From assembly GCF_022780145.1 (NCBI RefSeq), contig NZ_JALEXO010000104.1, positions 1 to 5,177 on the forward strand: a stretch of DNA of 5,177 nt, written 5' to 3'. Within the stretch, counting starts at the first letter, position 1; each line of letters begins with the position of its first letter. Source of the stretch: Intestinibacter sp. (lineage in GTDB: Bacteria; Bacillota; Clostridia; Peptostreptococcales; Peptostreptococcaceae). The notes below the pieces were generated by a model, which made no database searches, had not been told where the DNA came from, and was given only the letters and a program-made list of their open reading frames with translations. Of the stretch, positions 1 to 5,177 are shown one piece after another. A program made the translations under genes and the position numbers.

Positions 1-13
1 TATTTTTTATTAT

Positions 14-1639
14 CTATTTATTTCTTTTATTTGCTTTTTCTATATTGATTCTATTTCCTTTAATTTTTACATTTTTTAATTTTTCTAGGACTTTTTTGGC
101 ATTTGCTTTAGGCACTTCTACAAATGTATATTTGTCGTATATATCTATAGTTCCTACTAATTTGCCAGATATTCCGGCTTCACCAGCTATAGCTCCAACT
201 ATGTCCTTAGCTTGAACTCTTTGGTTTCTACCTACATTTATAAATAATCTAACCATTCCACGTTCAGCGCCATTTGCACCTTTTTTAGATTTTTTAGATT
301 TTCTAGCTTCTTTTCTAGATGGCTCTTCTATTATTTCTTCTTTTAGCTCTTCACCCATAGATAGTTTAACTAATGCAGCAGCTACTTCTAGAGTAGATAA
401 TTGCTCTTCTTCACATAAGGCTTCTACCCAGTTGATTTGTTTTGCTAGGTTACTTTCTTTTAGCACATCTTTAACTTGGTTGAAGAATGCAGCGACCTTC
501 TTTTCTTCTACATCTGCTATAGTTGGTATGCTGTGTTTTACTAATTTAGATTTAGTATATCTTTCTATATCTCTCATCTTTCTCATGTCTTTACCATATA
601 CAAAGCTGAAAGATACACCTTCTCTACCAGCACGTCCTGTTCTACCTATTCTGTGAACATAGTACTCTTCATCCTGTGGTAAATCGTAGTTAAATACCAT
701 ATCAACATCGTCTACATCTATACCTCTAGCTGCAACATCTGTAGCAACTAATATATCTATCGTACCTTGTCTAAATTTGTCCATTACTATATCTCTTTGA
801 GTTTGTTTAAGGTCACCGTGTAGCGCATCTGCGAAATATCCTCTAGCTTGAAGTTCGCTTACTAATTCATCTGAACCTCTCTTTGTATTACAGAATACTA
901 CAGATAATTTTGGATTATATACGTCTATTAATCTGCATAGAACTTCTAGTTTATTCGCTCTTCTTGTTTCGATATAGTATTGTTTTATATTTGGAACTGT
1001 AAGTTCTTTTCTGACTACTTTAATTAATTCCGGTTCATGTTGGTATAATTTAGTTAATTCTAAAATTTCCTTTGGCATTGTAGCTGAGAAGAAAGTAGTT
1101 TGTCTTTCGATTGGAGTTTGGTTTAATATCAACTCGATATCTTCTCTAAATCCCATATCTAACATTTCATCCGCTTCGTCAAGCACTACCATTTTTACAT
1201 CGTTTAATTTTAAAGTTTTTCTATTTATATGATCTATTACACGTCCTGGAGTTCCTATTACTACTTGTACTCCACTCTTTAATGCTTTTATTTGTCTCTC
1301 TATTGGTTGACCACCGTAAACTGGTAATGTTTTAATTCCGCTCTTAAACATACCAAGCTTTCTTATTTCCTTAGAAACTTGTATAGCAAGCTCTCTAGTT
1401 GGGCATAATACAATAGCTTGTAGATGTTTGTTTTTAGGGTCTACTTTTTCAAGTATAGGTATACCGAATGCTGCAGTTTTTCCTGTCCCTGTTTGCGCTT
1501 GACCTATTACATCCTTTCCTGATAAAATCACTGGTATCGATTGAGCCTGTATTGGCGATGGCTCTTCAAATCCCATTTCCGCAATTGATCTTTTTATCTC
1601 ATCACTAATTGGTAAATCTTCAAATTTTGTTACATTCAT
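14..1639 (-). CDS. deaD: DEAD-box ATP-dependent RNA helicase with C-terminal DbpA-type RNA-binding domain
   Basis: A 541-residue cytoplasmic enzyme that uses ATP to unwind or remodel RNA duplexes; relatives act in ribosome assembly, mRNA decay and cold adaptation. All core motifs are visible: Q motif (F24, PSPIQ 27-31), Walker A AQTGTGKT 48-55, PTRELA 80-85, TPGR 130-133, DEAD 154-157, SAT 185-187, ARGID 304-308 and HRIGRTGR 329-336. Two RecA-like domains fill about 1-370. A helical region (about 375-435) and a basic linker rich in Lys/Arg/Ser (about 438-461) lead to an RRM-like DbpA/CsdA RNA-binding domain (about 462-536). This makes it longer than a minimal helicase of about 400 residues. 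The ATG start begins the Q-motif region correctly and follows GGAAAGG at 1655-1661, with a rather long spacer of about 15 nt. It is preceded by its own promoter and ends in TAG. The family is certain. The symbol is less so: DeaD/CsdA, DbpA/YxiN and CshA are related, and the RNA target (for example 23S rRNA hairpin 92, as for DbpA) cannot be read from sequence. Confidence 0.95.
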   Translation of the reverse strand: MNVTKFEDLPISDEIKRSIAEMGFEEPSPIQAQSIPVILSGKDVIGQAQTGTGKTAAFGIPILEKVDPKNKHLQAIVLCPTRELAIQVSKEIRKLGMFKSGIKTLPVYGGQPIERQIKALKSGVQVVIGTPGRVIDHINRKTLKLNDVKMVVLDEADEMLDMGFREDIELILNQTPIERQTTFFSATMPKEILELTKLYQHEPELIKVVRKELTVPNIKQYYIETRRANKLEVLCRLIDVYNPKLSVVFCNTKRGSDELVSELQARGYFADALHGDLKQTQRDIVMDKFRQGTIDILVATDVAARGIDVDDVDMVFNYDLPQDEEYYVHRIGRTGRAGREGVSFSFVYGKDMRKMRDIERYTKSKLVKHSIPTIADVEEKKVAAFFNQVKDVLKESNLAKQINWVEALCEEEQLSTLEVAAALVKLSMGEELKEEIIEEPSRKEARKSKKSKKGANGAERGMVRLFINVGRNQRVQAKDIVGAIAGEAGISGKLVGTIDIYDKYTFVEVPKANAKKVLEKLKNVKIKGNRINIEKANKRNK

Positions 1640-1686
1640 ATTAATTGTTTATTTCCTTTCCGTTTTCAAAATATCCTAACTTGTCT

Positions 1687-1715
1687 ATTATATATTTTAT
1701 TCAAATATTATGCAA
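1687..1715 (-). promoter_or_regulatory. Sigma-A-type promoter of the helicase gene
   Basis: On the minus strand a -35-like hexamer TTGCAT (1710-1715) is followed by exactly 17 nt and a perfect -10 TATAAT (1687-1692). Transcription would start near 1680, leaving a leader of about 40 nt before the ATG at 1639. That is too short for the long cold-shock-type leader found on some DEAD-box helicase genes. The promoter is seen directly; its activity is inferred. Confidence 0.72.
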
Positions 1716-1754
1716 ACTTATTTTTGACCAAATTTAAACAATTTATACGAACTA

Positions 1755-1764
1755 TAAGCGCTTA
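1755..1764. repeat. 10-bp perfect palindrome TAAGCGCTTA
   Basis: A perfect palindrome containing AGCGCT lies in otherwise AT-rich DNA, 9 bp past the stop codon of the small membrane protein gene and about 40 bp upstream of the helicase -35 element. It has no loop and no following T tract, so it is a poor terminator. It could be a protein-binding site or chance. Confidence 0.3.
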
Positions 1765-1772
1765 GATATTTA

Positions 1773-2132
1773 CTAATAATTTTTTGTAGATTTTATCAGT
1801 TTTACAATAAACTTAAATAAGTAGAAAAATACTACAATTAAAAGTAAAATATCTAAAATTATTCCTATTGTTTTAAAAAGCAGCATTCCACCTATACCGA
1901 TTAAAACCATCAAGCTTCCATAAGTTCTATTCATCCTCGCAAATTCTCTAGAATAAAATAAATCGTATAAAAAGCTGTTTTTTATTTTTATAAAAAAATT
2001 ATTCTTCTTAGTTTTGTCTAAAACCAATTCATTTCCTCTGTAGAAGCTTCTATCCGCCATTTTTTTATATTGAACTCTGCTCAGCATGAGCATAGCTCCA
2101 CCGATTATAGCTATATAAAAAAATAAATCCAT
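1773..2132 (-). CDS. Small three-helix membrane protein, function unknown
   Basis: A 119-residue protein I do not recognise. Residues about 3-19 form a hydrophobic N-terminal helix. A strongly basic middle follows (about 21-70, with K23 K24 R28 R32 K40 K42 K43 K49 K51 R62 R66 R69). A hydrophobic hairpin at about 72-87 and 89-113 precedes a short basic tail. By the positive-inside rule the middle and the C terminus are cytoplasmic and the N terminus is outside. There is no cleavable signal site, cysteine, enzyme motif or lipobox. The ATG is well supported: a near-perfect Shine-Dalgarno GGAGGTGA (2139-2146) lies 6 nt upstream, so the gene is real despite its size. It is preceded by the antiporter's terminator. 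A -10-like TATAAT at 2165-2170 is present without a good -35, so the promoter is uncertain. No clear terminator follows, so read-through into the helicase gene is possible. Confidence 0.82.
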   Translation of the reverse strand: MDLFFYIAIIGGAMLMLSRVQYKKMADRSFYRGNELVLDKTKKNNFFIKIKNSFLYDLFYSREFARMNRTYGSLMVLIGIGGMLLFKTIGIILDILLLIVVFFYLFKFIVKLIKSTKNY

Positions 2133-2194
2133 TTAACCTCACCTCCAAAACAATTTATACTATTATTATATATAATTGACTTTTTACTTTCATT

Positions 2195-2234
2195 AAAACA
2201 AAAAATATAACTAGCCAAATACTCTAGTTATATT
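2195..2234 (-). terminator. Intrinsic (Rho-independent) terminator of the antiporter gene
   Basis: An 11-bp perfect inverted repeat has arms AATATAACTAG (RNA sense, from 2234 down to 2224) and CTAGTTATATT (2214 to 2204), with a 9-nt loop at 2215-2223. On the minus strand the second arm runs directly into a T-rich tract (TTTTTGTTTT, 2205 down to about 2195). It begins about 17 bp after the antiporter stop codon at 2251. The stem is AT-rich, but the stem, loop and U-tract order is canonical in this orientation only. Confidence 0.78.
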
Positions 2235-2250
2235 CAAAATAATATAAAAT

Positions 2251-3204
2251 TTAAATCATATATGTATAGTAGAGAACAGCCAAATAAGTTATATATGTTC
2301 CCAACATTAATATTCCCTGTATTCTATACAATTTGTTCTTTATAATTGTAGGAATTATTAGAGTTAAGACTAAAATTATCATAAATGGGTAATCAACTCT
2401 AATATTTTGTGACAATATAGGTATTTCATTTGGAATAGATGAAATAGAAATTACAGAAATTATATTTAAGATATTTGCCCCTAAAACATTTCCGACACAG
2501 ATTTCGTGGTGTTTTTTCCTAACTGCTGTAATAGATGAAACTAATTCTGGAAGAGATGTTCCAAGCGCGATCACAGTTAAGCTTATTATCCCCTGTGGTA
2601 TTCCTATAAATTCGGCAATCTTAACACCATTATCTACTAATAATCTAGAACCTACTATCATCATTGCCAATCCCACGAAAAAATATACAACTATTTTTAC
2701 TGTCGACATTTCATTTTGCTGCGTCAAACAATAATAAAGATAATTTTTATTAGCATTGTTTAATACGCTTTTATAATTAGTATACATATATACTCCTAAA
2801 ATAATTAATAAAATACATCCATCGATCTTTGTAATTGCACCATCTAATCCCAAAATTATAAGCGCTATAATCGATACTAATAATATAGTAGACTTTGACG
2901 CAAATGTTTTTCTATCCGTGTTAAAAGGGCTTATAAGCACAACCATCCCTAATATCAATCCTGTATTACATATTATAGAGCCAACTGCGTTTCCTAGACT
3001 CATAGTTGTATGATTGTCAATAGATGCAAATAAAGATACTGTAAGCTCTGGCAATGTAGTTGCAAAACTGACTATAGTTGCACCTAAAATTAATTCCGAG
3101 ATATTAGTTTTTCTTCCAATTTCTACAGTTGAATTTATAAAAAAATCCGCACCCTTAGATATCAATATAAAACCTATTATAAATAAAATAGTTACAATTA
3201 TCAC
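2251..3204 (-). CDS. CaCA-family (K+-dependent-type) Na+/Ca2+ antiporter
   Basis: A 317-residue inner-membrane cation exchanger, probably extruding Ca2+ in exchange for Na+ (or H+). The length and about ten hydrophobic helices fit the YrbG/NCX_Mj branch. Two inverted alpha repeats are clear. Alpha-1 runs from GATIVSFATTLPEL (41-54, with E53) to GNAVGS (71-76) and N80. Alpha-2 runs from ALGTSLPEL (213-221, with E220) to GNVLGAN (238-244) and N247. E53 and E220 correspond to the two ion-binding glutamates of the family. A polar loop (about 142-168) separates the halves. Some alpha positions are atypical: A48-T49-T50 replaces the usual G-T-S, I77 follows GS where N is usual, and A243 stands where S is usual, so ion preference is uncertain. 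The start is GTG, set by a Shine-Dalgarno 6 nt upstream; no in-frame ATG competes. The gene is divergent from pflB and closed by its own terminator, so it is probably monocistronic. Confidence 0.9.
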   Translation of the reverse strand: MIIVTILFIIGFILISKGADFFINSTVEIGRKTNISELILGATIVSFATTLPELTVSLFASIDNHTTMSLGNAVGSIICNTGLILGMVVLISPFNTDRKTFASKSTILLVSIIALIILGLDGAITKIDGCILLIILGVYMYTNYKSVLNNANKNYLYYCLTQQNEMSTVKIVVYFFVGLAMMIVGSRLLVDNGVKIAEFIGIPQGIISLTVIALGTSLPELVSSITAVRKKHHEICVGNVLGANILNIISVISISSIPNEIPILSQNIRVDYPFMIILVLTLIIPTIIKNKLYRIQGILMLGTYITYLAVLYYTYMI

Positions 3205-3210
3205 GACGAC

Positions 3211-3216
3211 ACCTCC
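3211..3216 (-). promoter_or_regulatory. Ribosome binding site fixing the GTG start of the antiporter
   Basis: On the minus strand GGAGGT (3211-3216) lies 6 nt before GTG (3202-3204). The spacing is ideal, and the resulting N terminus (MIIVTILF) begins the first membrane helix as expected for the family. Confidence 0.85.
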
Positions 3217-3375
3217 TATATATAATAGATATTCATATTTCTTAAAAAAATGTCTAGCTAATTTTATTTACTCAAAATTCCCCGCAAATACTGTAGCCGC
3301 AACAATTGATTGATATCCGTAAAATTGAAATAAATTATAAAAATAAAATTTTATTTATATTTAAGTTTAAGTTTT

Positions 3376-3404
3376 TTATTAATGGGTAAATTTTAAAATA
3401 TAAT
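3376..3404 (+). promoter_or_regulatory. Candidate pflB promoter
   Basis: A perfect -10 TATAAT (3399-3404) lies 17 nt downstream of a weak -35 TTATTA (3376-3381, 3 of 6 matches to TTGACA). Transcription from here would start near 3411 and give a leader of about 175 nt containing all the inverted repeats at 3427-3527. In DNA this AT-rich, -10-like hexamers are common, so this is only one candidate. TTGTAT at 3430-3435, followed by TATGAT or TATTAT at non-ideal spacing, is another. Confidence 0.3.
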
Positions 3405-3426
3405 AATATTAAATTATGTGATAAAA

Positions 3427-3442
3427 ATATTGTATACAATAT
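3427..3442. promoter_or_regulatory. 16-bp perfect palindrome, candidate operator
   Basis: ATATTGTATACAATAT is fully self-complementary, with the core TTGTATACAA. The TTGT...ACAA arrangement resembles sites bound by GntR-family dimers, but no regulator gene is in the window to support that. It lies about 150 bp upstream of the pflB start, and repressor binding here could control pflB. Confidence 0.4.
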
Positions 3443-3448
3443 ACTTAA

Positions 3449-3470
3449 TCTATGATATTATTATCATAGA
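3449..3470. promoter_or_regulatory. 9-4-9 inverted repeat, Fur-box-like
   Basis: Arms TCTATGATA (3449-3457) and TATCATAGA (3462-3470) are perfectly complementary around TTAT. The right side contains ATTATCA, an exact half-site of the 7-1-7 Fur box (TGATAAT-N-ATTATCA). The left side reads TGATATT, and the spacing is one base shorter than the classic box. It could be a Fur-family operator or an RNA hairpin in the pflB leader. Confidence 0.4.
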
Positions 3471-3482
3471 AAAATGACATAT

Positions 3483-3494
3483 ATCTAGCTAGAT
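3483..3494. repeat. 12-bp perfect palindrome ATCTAGCTAGAT
   Basis: A self-complementary 12-mer followed by a T run (3495-3499). Its RNA hairpin would have only about 4 bp, so it is not a convincing terminator. The 8-mer TCTAGCTA also occurs at 3253-3260, near the antiporter start. Function is unknown. Confidence 0.3.
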
Positions 3495-3511
3495 TTTTTA
3501 AATATTTTTTA

Positions 3512-3527
3512 AGGAATATAAATTCCT
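3512..3527. repeat. Short inverted repeat AGGAAT-N4-ATTCCT
   Basis: Six-base perfect arms (3512-3517 and 3522-3527) lie about 60 bp upstream of the pflB start codon. It is the last member of the repeat cluster and is short enough to be chance. Confidence 0.2.
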
Positions 3528-3573
3528 ATACGTTACAAAATAAATAATAAAATCCAAACTATACAATGACATT

Positions 3574-3580
3574 AAGGAGG
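3574..3580 (+). promoter_or_regulatory. Ribosome binding site of pflB
   Basis: AAGGAGG is followed by 8 nt and the ATG at 3589. An earlier ATG at 3581 directly abuts this site and is out of frame, so the site decides for 3589. Confidence 0.88.
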
Positions 3581-3588
3581 ATGCATAC

Positions 3589-5177
3589 ATGAATAATGCA
3601 TGGCAAGGATTCAAAGAAGGTAGATGGACTAAAGAAATAGATGTTAGAGGATTTATCCAAGCTAACTACACTCCATATGAAGGAGATAGCTCATTCTTAG
3701 CTGGAGCTACTGAAAATACTAAAAAATTATGGGATGAAGTCCTAGAATTATTTAAAAAAGAAAGAGAAAACGGAGGAACATTAGACGTAGATACTAAAAC
3801 TGTGTCTGCTATAGATGCTTACGCTCCTGGTTATATAGATAAAGATTTAGAAACAATAGTAGGTTTACAAACTGACGCTCCTTTAAAAAGAGCTATAATG
3901 CCTGAAGGCGGTATAAGAATGGTAGAAAGCTCTTGTAAGGCTTACGGATTTGAATGTGACCCACAAGTAAGTGAAATATTCACTAAATATAGAAAAACTC
4001 ACAACCAAGGTGTTTTCGATGCCTACACTACAGAAATGAGAGCTGCTAGAAAATCTGGTATAATAACAGGTCTTCCAGATGCTTACGGTAGAGGTAGAAT
4101 AATAGGAGACTACAGAAGAGTTGCTCTATACGGTGTTGATAGATTAATAGAAGATAAAATGGAACAAAAATTATCTCTTGAAGTTTCTTGCATGGACGAA
4201 GAGGTAATCAGATTAAGAGAAGAATTATCAGATCAAATAAAAGCTCTAGAAGCATTAAAGAGAATGGCTCAAAGCTACGGATTTGATATATCAGGGCCAG
4301 CTACTAACTCTAAAGAAGCTGTACAATGGTTATACTTTGGATACTTAGCAGCTATAAAAGACCAAAATGGTGCTGCGATGTCTATAGGTAGAACTTCTAC
4401 TTTCCTAGATATATACTTCGAAAGAGATCTAAAAGCTGGACTTATAACTGAAGAAGAAGTTCAAGAATTAATGGACCATTTCGTTATGAAATTAAGAATG
4501 GTTAAATTCTTAAGAACTCCAGATTACAATGATTTATTCTCAGGTGACCCAACTTGGGTAACAGAATCAATCGGTGGTATGGGTATAGATGGTAGAACAT
4601 TAGTAACTAAAAACTCATTCAGAGTTTTAAACACATTATACACTCTTGGGCCATCACCAGAACCAAACTTAACAGTACTTTGGTCAAACCACTTCCCACA
4701 AGGATTCAAGGACTTCTGTTCTCAAGTATCTATAGACACAAGTTCTGTTCAATACGAAAATGACGACTTAATGAGACCATACTGGGGAGATGACTACGGT
4801 ATAGCTTGTTGCGTATCTGCAATGAAAATAGGTAAACAAATGCAGTTCTTCGGAGCTAGAGTTAACCTAGCTAAAACTTTATTATATGCTATAAACGGTG
4901 GAGTTGACGAAAAATCAGGTGTTCAAGTTGGACCAAGATTCGAGCCAATAACTTCTGAATACTTAGATTACGATGAAGTTATGGAAAGATTCGAGCCATT
5001 TACTGATTGGTTAGCTAATTTATATGTAAATACATTAAATGTAATCCACTACATGCACGACAAATACTCTTATGAAGCTTTAGAAATGGCTCTACACGAT
5101 AGAGATGTATTTAGAACTATGGCTTGTGGTATAGCAGGACTTTCAGTTTGTGCTGACTCTTTATCAGCTATAAAATA
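3589..5177 (+). CDS. pflB: Pyruvate formate-lyase (formate C-acetyltransferase), 3' end cut by window
   Basis: A cytoplasmic glycyl-radical enzyme converting pyruvate and CoA to acetyl-CoA and formate during anaerobic fermentation. The visible 529 residues match the true pyruvate-specific branch from the first residues: WQGFKEGRWTKEIDVRGFIQ at 5-24, then NYTPYEGD at 26-33. Catalytic Cys407-Cys408 in GIACCVSAM (404-412) correspond to the adjacent Cys418-Cys419 of the E. coli enzyme, and W365 in NLTVLWS lies in the substrate region. Diol dehydratases and other glycyl-radical relatives have only one active-site Cys, so the Cys pair supports PFL. The usual length is about 740-760, so some 210-230 residues are outside, including the C-terminal glycyl-radical loop (RVSGYA type). 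The frame is open throughout, with no frameshift. Arg is almost always AGA and Ile often ATA. The radical-SAM activase (pflA) often follows in this group but cannot be seen here. Regulation is probably through the repeat-rich upstream region. Confidence 0.97.
   Translation, partial: MNNAWQGFKEGRWTKEIDVRGFIQANYTPYEGDSSFLAGATENTKKLWDEVLELFKKERENGGTLDVDTKTVSAIDAYAPGYIDKDLETIVGLQTDAPLKRAIMPEGGIRMVESSCKAYGFECDPQVSEIFTKYRKTHNQGVFDAYTTEMRAARKSGIITGLPDAYGRGRIIGDYRRVALYGVDRLIEDKMEQKLSLEVSCMDEEVIRLREELSDQIKALEALKRMAQSYGFDISGPATNSKEAVQWLYFGYLAAIKDQNGAAMSIGRTSTFLDIYFERDLKAGLITEEEVQELMDHFVMKLRMVKFLRTPDYNDLFSGDPTWVTESIGGMGIDGRTLVTKNSFRVLNTLYTLGPSPEPNLTVLWSNHFPQGFKDFCSQVSIDTSSVQYENDDLMRPYWGDDYGIACCVSAMKIGKQMQFFGARVNLAKTLLYAINGGVDEKSGVQVGPRFEPITSEYLDYDEVMERFEPFTDWLANLYVNTLNVIHYMHDKYSYEALEMALHDRDVFRTMACGIAGLSVCADSLSAIK

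Larger units (their letters stand above)
3217..3573. other. Divergent intergenic region between the antiporter and pflB
   Basis: About 360 bp with no supportable gene. It must contain the promoters of both flanking genes. It is very AT-rich except for a GC-richer patch at about 3279-3300. It carries a cluster of inverted repeats at 3427-3527, listed separately, and another AT-only palindrome, AAATAAAATTTTATTT (3341-3356), which in such composition may be chance. For the antiporter, a minus-strand TATAAT at 3334-3339 is a possible -10 without a good -35. I see no tRNA, no recognisable riboswitch and no Rex-type (TTGTTAA-N4-TTAACAA) operator. Confidence 0.7.

Noticed and set aside
432..656. Open frame of 74 codons on the plus strand
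   Set aside because: It lies wholly opposite the helicase gene, which has clear domain motifs; it has no family features and is a reverse-strand shadow.
1655..1669. Possible CcpA (cre) site in the helicase leader, minus strand, TTGAAAACGG followed by AAAGG
   Set aside because: The left half matches the cre consensus well, but the right half lacks the required symmetric CA, and part of it is the Shine-Dalgarno sequence.
3014..3313. Open frame of 99 codons on the plus strand
   Set aside because: Most of it is antisense to the conserved alpha-1 region of the antiporter. Only its tail, in the GC-richer patch, is noted as a possible remnant.
3205..3340. Riboswitch (for example yybP-ykoY Mn2+ type) in the antiporter leader
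   Set aside because: I could not find the conserved paired elements of a known class. The leader has few complementary GC-containing segments.
3483..3510. Terminator or attenuator from ATCTAGCTAGAT followed by T runs
   Set aside because: The palindrome has no spare loop, so the RNA stem would be only about 4 bp, too weak to terminate.
4524..4709. Open frame of 61 codons on the minus strand
   Set aside because: It is antisense to the highly conserved core of pflB, with no independent support.
1..5177. CRISPR array, insertion sequence, integrase, toxin-antitoxin or phage-defence system
   Set aside because: There are no regularly spaced repeats, transposase or defence-type proteins. All intact genes belong to housekeeping-type families or are a single small membrane protein.

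Overview
The window is chromosomal DNA from a low-GC, anaerobic Gram-positive bacterium. It most resembles the Clostridia, probably Peptostreptococcaceae (relatives of Clostridioides, Romboutsia or Paraclostridium). The reasons are very AT-rich intergenic DNA, heavy use of AGA for Arg and ATA for Ile, strong GGAGG-type ribosome binding sites, and a clostridial-type pyruvate formate-lyase. The family-level placement is inference from composition and protein flavour, not from a search.

Three genes lie on the minus strand. Read in their own direction (right to left) they are a CaCA-family cation antiporter (2251-3204, GTG start), an unrecognised 119-residue membrane protein (1773-2132), and a DEAD-box RNA helicase with a C-terminal DbpA-type RNA-binding domain (14-1639). 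A convincing intrinsic terminator (2195-2234) separates the antiporter from the small membrane protein, so they are probably not co-transcribed. The helicase has its own strong sigma-A-type promoter (1687-1715). No clear terminator follows the small protein gene, so some read-through into the helicase is possible.

One gene lies on the plus strand: the start and first 529 codons of pyruvate formate-lyase (pflB), from 3589 past the right edge. The Cys-Cys active site is visible. The glycyl-radical loop and any downstream activase gene lie outside the window.

The antiporter and pflB are divergent, with about 385 bp of very AT-rich DNA between their starts. This gap holds a cluster of inverted repeats just upstream of pflB, including a 16-bp perfect palindrome and a 9-4-9 Fur-box-like repeat. 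It also holds a small GC-richer patch nearer the antiporter. It is the only part of the window whose structure is not explained by ordinary genes.

The four genes show no obvious shared pathway: RNA remodelling, ion homeostasis and fermentation. I see no mobile element, CRISPR array, RNA gene or novel multi-gene system; this looks like ordinary core genome.
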